A stretch of DNA of 64,000 nt from NCBI GenBank assembly GCA_002786025.1, contig NHNW01000012.1, positions 124,001 through 188,000 of the forward strand. Direction: 5' to 3'. The notes beneath the pieces are model-generated. The model made no database searches, was not told the DNA's origin, and worked only from the letters and a program-made list of their open reading frames with translations. Shown piece after piece: positions 39,431-51,256 of the stretch. The translations under genes and the position numbers were made by a program. Source of the stretch: Zasmidium citrigriseum. Its lineage: Eukaryota; Ascomycota; Dothideomycetes; Mycosphaerellales; Mycosphaerellaceae. Positions within the stretch are counted from its first letter, which is position 1; every line of letters begins with the position of its first letter.

Positions 39431-40591
39431 TCACAGACCTTGTTTGTACATTCTCGATCTCCACGAGCCCGTCCAAGCCGTCATAAACTGCTCTCGATGT
39501 TCCCAAGCAGCTGCGATTTCCCGGGACACCTCCGTCCACCAACTCGGATTGTATTTCGTACACTCAAATTTGACCTTCGGTAGTTGCTTCTCTGCCTTCG
39601 CAGGTCCAAGAAACTCCTCAAAAGTCTCCTTCAACACGTCCTCATCCAACTGCATATGATCGCCTGGATGGGTCTTGAACACCAACTTCCCCTCCTCATC
39701 GAGCTTCTTCAACCCCAACCAATCCTCTTTATAAATCGCTCTCTCCTTGAGAGGAACCACAACCCTGCCATCGCTCGTTCCATTAAGCACCTCACTAAAC
39801 CACCCACTCTCCTTGGGAATGACCGTCGTATCATCCTCAAACACAAACATCACAAATTTCTCCCTCAGCCCGCTCACCAACTTCTCCTTGTAGGTGGCAT
39901 TCTTCACCTCGCGCTCATTGTTCACATCCGCAAGGAAGTTGCTGTGCTCCAAATACTCCTCACTCGCCAGCCCGGTGCTCTGATTCAACGTGCGGAAATA
40001 CTGCGCCGGAACCACGTGAGATTGAACATACTCCGTCCAGGCGTTGGATTTCATCAGAGCGAGAGCGCCTTTGCAGAGGAGATCCCAGGTCCCGCAGGCT
40101 TTCACTTCGGCGATACCGTTGTGTTGCGAGCCGAAGGTGATTAGGCTTCGCATTGCCAGCCCGTCGCAGCGTTGTAGTAGCCCCCGCAAGAATTGTCCAC
40201 CTTGTGAGAACCCCACAGCGTCCACTACCAACTCATCTCTTGTTCCTGTAGCAGCGAACGAATGCGTGAGCAGCTCCTCGTTGCCTTTGAGAGACTCGCA
40301 GACTTGGGAGATCTGCTCGGTGACATTCCCGAAGAACGTCGCGCTTCGATCTTTGTCCCCGTCATCATCGATTCGGATATAGTGTACGTGGGTACCTGGG
40401 TGGACTTCCTTCGCGAGGTCGCCGACAGAGTGAAGGCCTTCGGCGTCGTAGCGATCTCCTAAGCCGTGCCAGATCAAGAGTGGCAGGGGTTTCTCGGAGG
40501 CATAAGAGTGCGGAGAAGGGAGGGCAGCGACGATCGTTAGCACGGATAGCGCTGCTGGGAGGGAAAAGAGACGCATGGCAGGTGAGTACAT
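39431..40591 (-). CDS. PPT1: Palmitoyl-protein thioesterase 1
   Basis: 386 aa, intronless. Lysosomal/vacuolar or secreted alpha/beta hydrolase that removes fatty acyl groups from cysteine residues. Seen: a signal peptide (MYSPAMRLFSLPAALSVLTIVAALP), IWHGLGDRYD oxyanion-loop region, nucleophile motif VGFSQGGQF (Ser129), FGSQHNGI, a catalytic Asp candidate in FVFEDDTTVIPKES and His in GDHMQL, all in the PPT1 order. Several N-glycosylation sequons. The C-terminal about 60 residues after the hydrolase core (CTKYNPSWWTEVSREIAAAWEHR) extend beyond the mammalian enzyme. An alternative start is Met6 at 40576, which leaves a cleaner signal peptide. Convergent with CIC1, 148 bp apart. Confidence 0.93.
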   Translation of the reverse strand: MYSPAMRLFSLPAALSVLTIVAALPSPHSYASEKPLPLLIWHGLGDRYDAEGLHSVGDLAKEVHPGTHVHYIRIDDDGDKDRSATFFGNVTEQISQVCESLKGNEELLTHSFAATGTRDELVVDAVGFSQGGQFLRGLLQRCDGLAMRSLITFGSQHNGIAEVKACGTWDLLCKGALALMKSNAWTEYVQSHVVPAQYFRTLNQSTGLASEEYLEHSNFLADVNNEREVKNATYKEKLVSGLREKFVMFVFEDDTTVIPKESGWFSEVLNGTSDGRVVVPLKERAIYKEDWLGLKKLDEEGKLVFKTHPGDHMQLDEDVLKETFEEFLGPAKAEKQLPKVKFECTKYNPSWWTEVSREIAAAWEHREQFMTAWTGSWRSRMYKQGL

Positions 40592-41214
40592 CGATGGTAG
40601 AAGTGATGGTTCAATCGTTGTGCTTTGAAGAATGCTGACGCCTGCATGTGAAGCTGCAGCTCAGATCGGAAGGGGCCGATACGCTCCTTCCCTAGCTACG
40701 CTAGCTAATGTTCATCTTCGATTGCCCCTCCCCCACATTTCGGGCAAATCTCGACGTCACTTCCTCTTTCACGGCGAGCGGCGGAAGGGCAAGGATTGCC
40801 CGGCGGTCAGGAGACTAGGCTGAACGTTGGGGGTCTGATAAACAAACAACAAACATCGTTCCCATTTCGCTTTTGTTTCTACTTCGACACAGTCTTCCAT
40901 TCATTCCATCCCACCCTGCCATTCGCTGAAAAGATGCGATTCGCTGCATGATGTCTCGAACAGGAGTACCCCGCCATACGCAGGCCGTGTGCGTAAAATG
41001 AGCAATCCGCCCACACCCTCAACGGGGCATGCGCCATACAGAGCAAACATCATGCCGCCCATAATCATACGCCATGAAATCACTTCCGGAATGCAGAACT
41101 CGCTTGGGGTAGTCGGCCGTCCATATCCAACCAACAGTCGCTATGCATGGGGAATCAACACGCTGTAAGGAAAGAGCCAGAGAACGTTGCGAAACGCGGG
41201 CGTGAAGGCCGAGA
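40592..41214. other. Intergenic region, no gene seen
   Basis: 623 bp; PPT1 promoter and 3' region of the FHA gene. The reading frame of the FHA gene stays open past its intron donor to 41019, but the spliced end at 41215 is preferred. Confidence 0.4.
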
Positions 41215-42779
41215 TTAGAATCGTGGACGCTTCCAGTAATATTGCTGCGATGATTGTTAGGTAAGAACAAGTTCAAAACGACAAGCTGACATACCTTGTG
41301 CTGCTTACGAGCAGCGCGGATACTGGTTTTGCCCAGACTCTGGGTCACTGTATCCCTCCGCATGGTGTCAACGTCCATCTCTGGAACATAGTAAAACTCG
41401 CTCTCCAGCAGCTTGCCGGCAGCATCTTTGCCCTCGCGACTGATCTCGCCGACGCAGGGGATGGAGTCGAGCAAAGTCTTGAGCTCTGAAGTGCTCAGCA
41501 CATCTCTGTTCTCCGTATCTGATGGCTTCGCCATTGCTCCACGGAGCTCTGCTGGAAGGTTGCTATGAATGGTCGACAGCGGCAGGGAGTGGATGCGGGA
41601 AAAGGCGAGCTGGTTGATGACATGGTTCTTGACAGGGCTCGCACGGAACTGGGGTGCTGAAACGCTGCGACCCGGCGAGTTGAACGACGACTTCAGCGGC
41701 TTGCGCTGACGTTCTGGAGAACTGGCCTGAAACGACTCGAAGTGAGACATGATGTTGTCACCAAATGGACCAAAGGAATGCACAATCGGATCATTCTCCT
41801 CGTCGTGTTCGGAGAACTCCTCTTGTTCGGAAGCGATACTGGCCTTGGACTCGTTGAGGACGTCCTTCGACGCGTAGGTGGAGCGTTTTGGAGTTGGCGT
41901 GGCTTCGCGTTCTGGCTCTGGTGTTGGATCATGCGGAGCGTCCTCGTCAGAGTTGTGGTCTTCATAGACTTGAACTGGAGCAGAGTCGGCCCGGAACGTT
42001 GAAGAGAACGTGGCGCCGAAGCTGAGACCGCCGTTGAGACCAGGGCTTGGCGAGACGGGAGACGCTGGACGCGGTGGCAGCATGACAGGAGGACTGGACG
42101 CCATTGGCGTTGGGTTCTGTTGCTTGGAAGGCGAGTCGACTGCCCATGGAGATCTCGACTCGACTGATGGTGGGTCGCGTGCGTCTTCCTTCGGCCACAC
42201 GAGCATGACACGCGTATCCTGCACGTCCACCATGATCTGGCTCAGAGGTTTGCCGCATTCAAACAATTCTCCCTTTGCCAGACTGATAATCTCTCCACGG
42301 CAGTGCACCTTTGCTCCATTCCAACCCAGACACTCCACCTCGACCTTGCCATTGGGCCATGCATCTTCGGGAGCATGGTACGAAGCACGCACGTGGACGC
42401 GTGAAATATGACGGTTGGCGGATAGCTGATAGTCGGAAGAGTTGCTGGAGCGTCCCATGAGGACTGGCTCGCCATTGATGGGGAGGTTAAGAGACGGGAC
42501 ATCGCCCAATGGAGCGCGTTCTGAGAGGGCCGAGATCTGGCGTTGGAGAGCCGGACGTGCCAGACGCGAAGGCGGTGAAGACGGCAGGACACCAGTAGAT
42601 GATGTCGGCACAGGTGTAGGATAGTATGTGCGTTCATCTAGCTCGTCGAATTTACGCTTGGCCGCTCGAGGCAGGCCTGGCGAAGACGACAGCGGCTCGA
42701 AGGCGGGGAGCAGAGATGGACGACGCGGTGGTGCATCTTGCTGTTCTGTGGTGGGCAACGGCTTGCCATCTTCTGCCAT
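41215..42779 (-). CDS. TOS4: FHA-domain regulator, Tos4/Plm2-like
   Basis: Two exons; intron 41245-41294 joins ARKQHK to QYYWKRPRF-stop, giving 504 aa. Yeast Tos4/Plm2 are G1/S- and DNA-damage-induced, chromatin-bound FHA proteins; a nuclear phosphopeptide-binding role is inferred. Seen: a disordered N-terminus, an FHA core at about 100-200 (VLMGRSSNSSDYQLSANRHISRVHVRASY and GKVEVECLGWNGAKVHCRG, with Gly-Arg, Ser and His-x-x-Arg positions kept), a long Ser/Pro-rich acidic middle, and a C-terminal helical region (TSELKTLLDSIPCVGEISREGKDAAGKLLESEFYYVPEMD) ending in the short aromatic/basic tail characteristic of the fungal family. The gene symbol is by family resemblance. Confidence 0.82.
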
Positions 42780-43893
42780 GACGGGCCTGCACGCTGTAGG
42801 TACGCGTCAATGCGTGTCGGCGGCCGTGTGGTGTCGGTGAGGTGCAGAGGTGTCGAGCTGAGGCTGGCGGGGCCAGGAAGATATACCGCGTATTGCTGCG
42901 TGTAGTTTTGTTGCAGGGAGTGACTAGTAATTAGAAGTGTTGAGCATTGTACAAGGAGGAGGAGGAGAGGGCGAGAATGAGGTGGTGAGTGAAGGCTCAG
43001 CGGCCGTGGTGGAGGAATTGGAGGTTTGAAGAATGTAGGTTCAGGTGTCTTTAGACGCGACTCCATGTCGCGCTAAAAGCCACGGGTGGTCCCGCCGACG
43101 ATGAACCAGAGACGGGAGCTGCAACTGTTCAGATAAAAGGACGGGAGGCAATGAATGATTGATTGACTTTCATTTCGATTCTCGGTATTTCGACTCTCAC
43201 TCTTCAACCAGAAAAATTCGAGGCCCAAGATCGCATACATTGTCAATTCATTCCAAAATGCCAAGATTCTGCGTTGAGGCTCGGTATGATGCCAGCCAGC
43301 CAGCCATCCCAGGATGTCACGGTCTTGACACGAGATCACCGCGCGAAGTGGATTTCAAAAATTCAGCATCGCTTCGTACCTCCTAAAGAAACCCGCTCAC
43401 TCAACAACGACGTCAATCGAAAGTTCTGAGAAACATCTACAAAAGACTTCAATACCTCCGATGGTGGAACAAGCCCTCGTCCGTCAGGATTACCCAAGCT
43501 CACCATGCTGTGCCACGATGGCCCGACGAATGGGCGCTCCGCGTGCCTGCGTACCTGCATGCCACTTGAAATGCATTGGTTTGGAGACGGTGCCTTGCGG
43601 ACCAAGTGCTCTTGCACCCGGGCGGCTTGGGTGGAAGTGCGTCCGTCTCCGATATAGATCTCGAGGCTCCTGTGCTACTGTCGGCCGCGCTTGCGTTTTG
43701 GGCGGCCGTGTGAGTGCAGCCTCGTGGGAAGAGAGTGGCGATCGAGGCTTCGTGGCGGCCGCATGGTTGATGATAAAAGAGATGAGAGAGAAGACCGTAA
43801 GTGCGTTGGTTATCGATTTCATCAAGTCTTCATTCATCGAGAAGATCGAGAAGCCTCCAAGAGAACCTGGAATTTCTGTATTTCTTCATCAAA
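42780..43893. other. Divergent intergenic region, no gene seen
   Basis: 1.1 kb between the FHA gene and the SDR gene. A 165-codon frame at 43461-43958 overlaps the SDR start and has no recognisable domain. Confidence 0.4.
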
Positions 43894-44850
43894 ATGTCTT
43901 GGATCGACTTCTTTCAATCCTGCTACTTCATCCCCAAACCCACTGTCACAGAAGATAATCTCCCCAACCAATCCGGAAGAGTTTTCATCGTGACTGGAGG
44001 CTACGCCGGCGTAGGCAAAGAACTGGTCAAGATCCTGTACCAAAAGAATGGCACCGTCTACATCGCAGGCCGCAGCCAAGACAAAGCCATATCAGCGATC
44101 AACGAGATCAAGAAGCTCTTCCCAACCTCAGATGGTCGCCTCGAGTTCCTCAATCTCGACCTCTCCGATCTTTCAACGATCAAGGCCTCAGCAGAACCCT
44201 TCATGCGTCGAGAATCCCGTCTCGACGTTCTCACCAACAACGCCGGCGTCATGACACCTCCAGTAGGCTCCATGACAGCTCAAGGTCACGAACTCCAGAT
44301 GGGAACTAACGCTCTGGGCCATTACCTCTTCACACTCCTCCTTCTCCCTATTCTCCAAAAGACGGCCTCGATTTCCCCACCCAACACTGTCCGTGTGACT
44401 TGGGCCTCCTCTCTCGCAACCTTCATGGCTCCAACCAATGGAATGTCCTTCAACCCCACAACCAACGCTCCCAGCAGCCTCAATAGCCCCATGAAAGACT
44501 ATCAACAGAGCAAGGCTGGCACCATCTGGCTCGCACGAGAATTCCAAGCCTGCCACCCAGACCTCGTCAGCGTCCCTTTCAACCCGGGAAACTTGCACAG
44601 CGAGTTGCAGCGGAATCAGTCCTGGTGGCTGTGGATCGTAACGCAGATGCTGGCGTATCCGACCAAGATGGGGGCGTATACGGAGCTATGGGCGGGTTGG
44701 AGTGAGGAAGTGGGCGAGGAGAGAAATAGAGGAAGGTATGTAGGGCCTTGGGGACAGTGGAGAAGGGTAAGAGGGGATGTTGAAGGAAATGTAGAGGGGA
44801 AGAAGAAGTTTTGGGCGTGGTGTGAGAGGGAGGTGAGGGAGCATTTGTAG
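43894..44850 (+). CDS. Short-chain dehydrogenase (retinol dehydrogenase/Bli-4-like)
   Basis: 318 aa, intronless, classical SDR. Seen: VTGGYAGVGKELV cofactor motif at about 32-44, AGRSQ suggesting NADP(H), LDLSDL, NNAGVM, and the catalytic YQQSK with an upstream Ser in TWASSLA; so, unlike the SDR at 20.4 kb, the active site is complete. The layout and SWIDFFQSCYFIPKPTVTEDNLPNQSGRVFIVTGG start resemble fungal light-inducible Bli-4/retinol-dehydrogenase-like enzymes. ATG 43894 (AAAATGTC) was chosen because the upstream extension of the frame is not conserved-looking. The physiological substrate is unknown. Tail-to-tail with the NLR gene, 144 bp apart. Confidence 0.9.
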   Translation: MSWIDFFQSCYFIPKPTVTEDNLPNQSGRVFIVTGGYAGVGKELVKILYQKNGTVYIAGRSQDKAISAINEIKKLFPTSDGRLEFLNLDLSDLSTIKASAEPFMRRESRLDVLTNNAGVMTPPVGSMTAQGHELQMGTNALGHYLFTLLLLPILQKTASISPPNTVRVTWASSLATFMAPTNGMSFNPTTNAPSSLNSPMKDYQQSKAGTIWLAREFQACHPDLVSVPFNPGNLHSELQRNQSWWLWIVTQMLAYPTKMGAYTELWAGWSEEVGEERNRGRYVGPWGQWRRVRGDVEGNVEGKKKFWAWCEREVREHL

Positions 44851-44994
44851 CGAGAGATACTTACCGTGCAATTCGTTGTACTAGGAGGTGATGTTGCAAG
44901 CACCGGTTATTTCACGTCAATTCTCCCCTTGTATGCACCCCAGTCGCTGAATTTTCGATTCTCGTCCCTGTGTGCGGAGGATTGAGTTTCCTTC

Positions 44995-47900
44995 TCAAGA
45001 TGTTGCCGCCGTTGCTTCAGCTGCTGGTTCTTCTTTACTAGACGTCCCTGCATCTACTGCTCTCACATCGGACCCTTGAAGCCCTTCATCCCGCAGTTGC
45101 CCCTGGTTTTGCAAGGGAGTGCTCGATTTCGGTATTGTTGACGTAGAAGTGGCAAACCCAACTCGAGCCCTCACCTTGGGAGGTGGGAGGGACAAGCGCT
45201 TGGGTCTTCGGCCGCGTTGCATAGCGCTCAGGCGAGGACTGCTATCTGGTGAAGTTATGTTTGGTTGTATCCGAGCTGTTGAGAACGTTAGGCATGCTGT
45301 GTATGACGAGCGTTTGGAATTGTTGCTTACAATCTGCTGCAGCAGATCCTGTGTATGTCACGGCAGTAAGGCTAGGAATCTGCGAAGCCATATCCTCCTT
45401 GACTTCACCATCACTGGGACTAGCATCGCGAGAGCCTCGGCTGTAGAATCGAGAGTGCAAGGGTTCGATTGATGGTGAACGCGACCGCCACACAGATGCC
45501 AATGAAGTCTTACGGCCAATTTCCTTCCCGCCCATGAATAGCCGTTGGAAATGTCCAAAGTTAAAGCGACAGAAGTAAGAACCTCGTTCGCAATAAGAGT
45601 CAGACTTCTGCGCCCCAGGCTTCGGTCCTTGGTTGCTTTCCCTGTCGTTCTTGAACGCCGGAGCCTTATTGCAACTGGAATTTGAAGGAGTTGTTGAGTC
45701 GCCGGCGCGGGGAATGCCTTGTTCTCTTAGACTTGCTAACAAGAGCCTCGAAGTTCTGATGGGCACCGGAAGCTTCGATGGGAAATTGAGGCGCAGATTC
45801 TTATGGTCCTCGGCCCTCTTGATGACGAACTTCTCTAATGCGGTCTGGATAGAGCCTTGAAAGTGCTCTGGACACCCGAGAGAGTCCAGCACCGATCGTA
45901 ACTCAGCTTCTGAGATGGACTTCTGTCCGCAATACTCTGGAGATTGTCAGGCCCCTGATATTTGCATATCGTCAAGGGTGGAATGGCAAACTTACCGATA
46001 CTGAGATGTGTATGCACGTGGGCAGACTCAGCCAGCCTTTTGATCCGGGCTAAAGGTTCCTTTCGTGGAGCACTAGCTCTTGCAAACATGCGTTGAGCGT
46101 CTTTCAGCTTGCCGCCACGGAGGTACACCAGTCCGAGATTGAAAAACGCTACCAGTGTGGGTCGTTTGTCGTAACCATGGGTCTCTTCTAGAATGTCGAT
46201 CATGCCAGTCAGCAGACGCTCCGCTTCATCCATCCGCACCTGGTCAAAATACATGGCGGCTAGCCGTTCCAAAGGACGCAAGATCTTTGCATGCTTCGGC
46301 CCAAGACGGAGAGCGATTACCGATTCTAATCGTAGGCAGGCTTCTTCCAGGTCTGATAATCTGCCTTGCGCAAAGTACATCTCGCTTAGGCCAAAAAGCG
46401 CCGGTATGATGTAGTCTATGTCGAATTGTTGCTGCCGTACCTCATCGGCTATATCATATTTGAGTGCGCGCTGCCATGTCTCCTCAGCGAGGGCATTCTT
46501 CTCTTGTTGGAATTGACAATAGCCTAGTTGGTACAAAGCCTCCAGACTCATCCAATGGTCGTCTCCCAGAGATGCGATCTTGCCCGACACTGATAAAGCA
46601 AGCAGCCGCTCGGCCTGTCTCGGCTTGTCCTGGTAGAAGATCCTGGCCATGTCGAAAGCCGTGTGGTACGTCCTCTCGTGATTCGTGCCATGGATTTTCT
46701 TGTACGAATAGAGAACCTTCTCGTAGAGCTTGCTGGCGTAACTCGGCTGTCCATTATCCCTGTAGAGTACCGCCAAGCGATGGATGGTATCCAGGGAGTC
46801 GACATTGTTCTTGCCGTAACGGGTCCTATAGCCTTCCAATGCCCGCCAGTACACTGCCGCCGCGCTGTTGATGTCACTCGTCTTACTGCGCACGTCCCCT
46901 AGTATGCTCATCGTGCGCAGAGTCCATTCGTGCTCAGGGCCATGGACCGTCTGGCAAATCGCCAATATGTGTTCGTAGAGCTTTGCACTTACGTCGCATT
47001 CTCCCCAGTCATCCAAAAGCTTGGCGAGGGAGTTGAGACTCTTGACGAGTCGCATGTCGCAGCCGGGTTGGATGGTCTTGGCTTGATGCCGTGCGTGTGG
47101 GAGAAGTCTTCTTCCGAGATCCAGGTCTGCCGTATCACTCCTACTTCCAATCACGTGGATGGCGATGCGATACAGCTCAGTGCGCTCGTTGGGACCTGCA
47201 ATCCAGTTTCGAGTCCAGTCTTGCACTACCCGATGCATCGAATAGCTTTGTCCGTTCGATGACATGAATGCAAGAGAATAAGCCAGTAGAACATTCATGC
47301 GATCGTGGAATGAGAGCTCGTCTCGAACAAGAGACATGTACCACGTTGACCATGGCCTCTCTAGAACAGTATTCGCTGATATGGCAAGCAAGTCATAGCG
47401 CAGATCTTCACTGTCAAGATAGGACCAGAGTCGAAGCAACCGGGCAGCTATTGGGCTGTCACTTACCACCTGTTCGTAGGACAGGAGCCAGGTATTCAAG
47501 AGGCTTCGACTGGAATACTCATCGAGAGGATATCTCTCTTGGCTCTCAATCAACCTGACCCAGGTCTGCTCGTACATTTCCAGGTATTTATGGATCGTGA
47601 ACGCATTGCGGCCAAGGTAGCATCCTGCTTGCGCAAGCGCCAATGGCAACCCACCGAGACGATCAATGAGAGTTTCAGCACCTCATGCAAGTCAGCAGTC
47701 TGTATCTCGAGAAGGCAACGACATACCTGGCAAAGGCCTTCCAGCCCTCGATTCCAAGATCTTTTGGGCTTGCTCGTTGGTGACTCGGTCCAAATGCAGA
47801 CGCTTTTTCGATCTCAATACATGCGCAAGTCTCGTTGTCACTAACACATTTCCATGATCACAGTCGGGCAAAAAGTTGTTGAGGTCGTACGCTTCGATGT

Positions 47901-49527
47901 CGGTCGCTCGCGTCCAGTCACGGTCTACATTGTCGTAGACCAGCAGCCAGTTGTCAAGGACTTCTTCGCGCAACCACGACAAAAATTGTTCTATGATATT
48001 GTCGTTATTGTTGCTTCTCTCCAGCGGTGGAGCTTCAATTGCTTTAACAACGGAGAAATCACGCTGTACCAGAACTCCTAATGTTCTTGACGCTGCCTCA
48101 GCCAACGATTGATGCAATGCAGCTTTGGTCGAACCGTCGATCCATAAGATCGAGCCGAAGCGAGATCTGTTTCGACGAATGAACTCGGCACCTATGATGC
48201 CGCTGTAAGTCAGTAAAATAATAGATGGGGTTCTCTCCCATACGCACAAAGCTGAGTCTTGCCTACACCACCCATGCCGTAGACGACGCACACCTTGCAC
48301 AGCAGGCCTTTCTGCGAGTCTTCCTGGTTGAAGTACAACTCGAGTTGACTCATCTCTTCGTTGCGGGCAACGAAGTTTTCGATCATCGGTATGCCCCTCG
48401 AGCTAAAGTGAACAGCTCCTGGTGGCAAGTAAGATGTTGTAGTACTTGAGATAAGCCTTGGGTGTTCGCTGCTTACCCGGAGGTGCAGGCAGCGCAGCTC
48501 TCACTGGCCCTTTTCCTGCAAGCTGCTCGACGGCTGCCTCTTCCTTTAGCTTTCTCACGGGTCCTAACTCGTCAAGACCTTGCGGCTGGACAAAGCTCAG
48601 AAACTCTTTGGCGAATGCTGCAGCAGCAGCAGCAGCGTAGCGCTGCCAGCGCTTGTCTTTGTGCGAATCGGAGTAGTCGCAGATCCCTCGTATGACAATA
48701 CATCGGAAACTCTCATCCAGACCGGCAGCTTCCATTTCGAAGCACAGTGCGCTGAGCTCCTTAGCTATTCGATCACGCTCTGCTCCGTGTCGCATAACTT
48801 TGTCTGCAGAGGCTATGTTTCCATAATGGATGACCGGGTTGGTTGGATCCTTTCGCTTTTCACGATAAAGAGTCTTCCCAAGATCACAGTGCTGGGATCC
48901 TTCGACTTCAAGGCAGGCTGCTTCCGGGCCACCGACGTGATCATATGTCGACTCGAAAAGCACATCATGTTCCCAACCTTGGTACTTGTATCGTTCGTCC
49001 ATCTCATCCGTAATCTTGGCGAGATGCTCCTTCACATGGTTCCACTTCGGTCTTTCATGTTTGGCGCGTAATTGCGAGAGCGCACTCAGGAGCGCAGTGG
49101 GTGGCCTGTTAAGCATTCCAGTTCGCGCGAATCCCCTTGGAAGTTCCTTCCCAAAATCATATTGAACCACCCCACCGTGCTTGCCGTGTGGTCTCCCGAC
49201 GACTACATCTCCAAGCCGAATATCATTGCTCTTGCTTGGGGCGCCGCCGCCGATTCCAACCATCAGTCCAACTTTGATGGGGAACGTTCGGGTCACATCT
49301 GTTCCCATGGTCGCAGCGGACGTCTTTCCAGTCATCCCGTCCGGAAGGCATGCGATAACCACACCATGTTCGCCGATCCGCCCGAAGGTGTAGCTATTTC
49401 CGTCCCTCCGAGGTATGCCTTTCGGTCGGCCATGTTCTTCGTCGAGGGCTGCTTCGACAGCAGCTTTCTCGAGTGGTAGTGCGCATATAATCCCTACTTG
49501 GTAAGTATCAACGCCGAAGTGGTTCAT
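44995..49527 (-). CDS. NLR-type receptor: PNP_UDP - NB-ARC - TPR with Ser-rich tail
   Basis: Six exons; introns 48419-48476, 48192-48247, 47682-47726, 45937-45995 and 45276-45330 (CCTAAC branch) give 1419 aa in one frame. N-terminal purine/uridine phosphorylase-like effector domain (about 1-310): VGIICALPLEKAAVEAAL, GIGGGAP, GDVVVG, CFEMEAAGL, RGICDYSDSH. NB-ARC (about 360-560): P-loop VVYGMGGVGKTQL, Walker B WLLVYDNVD, NVLVTTR, and GLPLAL formed across intron 3. Then a winged-helix-like stretch, seven or eight degenerate TPRs of the about 42-aa kinesin-light-chain type (for example YEHILAICQTVHGPEHEWTLRTM), and a basic/Ser-rich tail of about 300 residues. Fungal NLRs of this build are linked to non-self recognition and regulated cell death; the ligand here is unknown. 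ATG 49527 is the first Met of the frame. Confidence 0.92.
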
Positions 49528-50023
49528 ATCTTGCCACAGGAAGAATACAGCTGCAAGGTGAACCAATGTATACAGTCTGTCAGTGCCACAAAGGCTGAAT
49601 TAGCAGGATCTCCAAGTGAATACAGCCAGGTATCTCCGCTGGGAGATACAGCCTTGTACCTCTCAGCTAACCACCTGCCGGTAGCACGAGCATGCCTATC
49701 TCAGCCGTACAGCTTGGCTGCAGCAGGACTTGAAGTACGCAAGATTGATCCTGCAGTGGTGACAGCTTCGCAAGCATTTTTGAAAGATTGACACAGATCC
49801 ATCAGGGCTTGACATGAGCAGAAATGAGAGATTCATGTTGAGGTGAAGTCGGGTTTCAGGTCGCTCCTGGCAAACCTTCTGGTCGAAGCTCAAACGCTCG
49901 AGCTCCCGAGACGTCACCTCTTGGATCTCACTGCCCCAACTGCCACGACACTCAACCACAATCCATCCTCTCCTCTACCACACTCACCAATCCTTCTAAA
50001 ACACTCTCATACAAAACGCCAAC
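49528..50023. other. Divergent promoter NLR / END3
   Basis: 496 bp between divergent starts, containing the perfect inverted repeat at 49630-49649; otherwise nothing seen. Confidence 0.45.
49630..49649. promoter_or_regulatory. Inverted repeat GTATCTCC-N4-GGAGATAC in the NLR promoter
   Basis: Perfect 8-bp arms separated by GCTG, about 100-120 bp upstream of the NLR ATG and 375 bp from END3. A dimeric regulator site is possible; chance cannot be excluded. Confidence 0.3.
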
Positions 50024-51256
50024 ATGTCCTCCACCAAACGCATCGAACAATGGGAAATCGACCGCTACTGGGAAATCTTCTCCTCCCTCTCCAACAACAG
50101 CACGCACCTCTCCGGCGCCCAAGCCGCCACCGTCCTCAAAAACTCCCACCTCCGCGATGACCAACTCGAGCGCATCTGGGACCTCTCGGACGTCGATGGC
50201 GACGGCCAGCTCGACTTCGAAGAGTTCTGCGTCGCCATGCGCCTGATCTACGACCTCATGAACGGCGAGTACATGGACGTGCCGCGCACGCTGCCCGATT
50301 GGCTGGTCCCGGAGAGCAAAGCGCATCTCGTGCAGGCGTCGCGTGCGGTTTCTGGTGGTGGGGAGCAGTTCGCGCGGCCGGATTATGAGGATGAGGATGA
50401 TGGGAGTGGGTTGAAGGATGGGTTTGATTGGTACATGTCGCCGTCGGATCGGTCGAAGTATGAGGAGATTTATACGAGCTCGAGGAATCCACGGAATGGG
50501 CTCATATCTTTCGAGGCGCTATCTGATCTCTACGACTCTCTGGACGTGCCGGATACGGATGTACGGAGCGCGTGGAATCTGGTCAATCCGAAGAGTGAGG
50601 AGGGAATCAACAAGGATGCTTGTTTGGCCTTCCTACATATCCTGAACAATCGGCATGAAGGGTATCGGATCCCCAGGAGTGTGCCGCCGAGTTTGAGAGC
50701 GACATTCGAGCAAGGGAAGATTGAGTACAATATCGACCGGGTCAATGCGCGACAGACGGCTGCGGATCGATGGGGAACGAAGAGGGATGACAATACATTG
50801 AGTGGGAAGAAGGCAAAGTTTGGCGATACGTACTTGAGTAGATTGGGGGTTGGAGAGAGGAAGCCGAAAGGAACCGATTTCAGTGCCACACCGCGAGATG
50901 GCGAGTGGGAGGAAGTGCGGCTGAAGAAGCAACTCAAAGAACTCGAGGAGAAGATCGCAAAGGTTGAAGAGGGTGCAAAGCGAAGACGAGACCGTGGTGG
51001 ACGAAGAGAAGCCTCGAAGCCTGCACTGGTCAAGAGGGAACTGGAGCAATTGCTAGACTACAAGAGGCGGGAGCTTCGGGACTTGGAGAATGGAGAGGGC
51101 AAGGCGAAGACTGGGCAGAGTCTCAAGGCTTTCCAGGACGAGATTAGCATGGTAAAGGAACAGGTCGATGGGTTGCAAGAGCATCTCCGAAAGAGGGAGG
51201 CTGTGCTTCAAGACTTGCGAGACCAGATCGAGGCGGAAAAGGCAGGTGCGAGGTAA
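50024..51256 (+). CDS. END3: Actin cytoskeleton-regulatory complex protein End3
   Basis: 410 aa, intronless. Part of the Pan1-Sla1-End3 endocytic coat complex at cortical actin patches. Seen: a first EH domain at about 8-100 with a full EF-hand loop [13 protein letters not shown] (about 56-68), a second EH domain at about 140-225 without a canonical calcium loop, a linker ([15 protein letters not shown]), and a C-terminal coiled coil (about 285-405) rich in [17 protein letters not shown] heptads used to bind Pan1. Length and order match the filamentous-fungal End3/SagA family. The upstream in-frame sequence has no further ATG. Confidence 0.95.
   Translation: MSSTKRIEQWEIDRYWEIFSSLSNNSTHLSGAQAATVLKNSHLRDDQLERIWDLSDVDGDGQLDFEEFCVAMRLIYDLMNGEYMDVPRTLPDWLVPESKAHLVQASRAVSGGGEQFARPDYEDEDDGSGLKDGFDWYMSPSDRSKYEEIYTSSRNPRNGLISFEALSDLYDSLDVPDTDVRSAWNLVNPKSEEGINKDACLAFLHILNNRHEGYRIPRSVPPSLRATFEQGKIEYNIDRVNARQTAADRWGTKRDDNTLSGKKAKFGDTYLSRLGVGERKPKGTDFSATPRDGEWEEVRLKKQLKELEEKIAKVEEGAKRRRDRGGRREASKPALVKRELEQLLDYKRRELRDLENGEGKAKTGQSLKAFQDEISMVKEQVDGLQEHLRKREAVLQDLRDQIEAEKAGAR

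Noticed and set aside
41019..41294. Unspliced end of the FHA gene
   Set aside because: Splicing at 41245-41294 yields the family-typical short QYYWKRPRF ending; read-through gives an unrelated tail.
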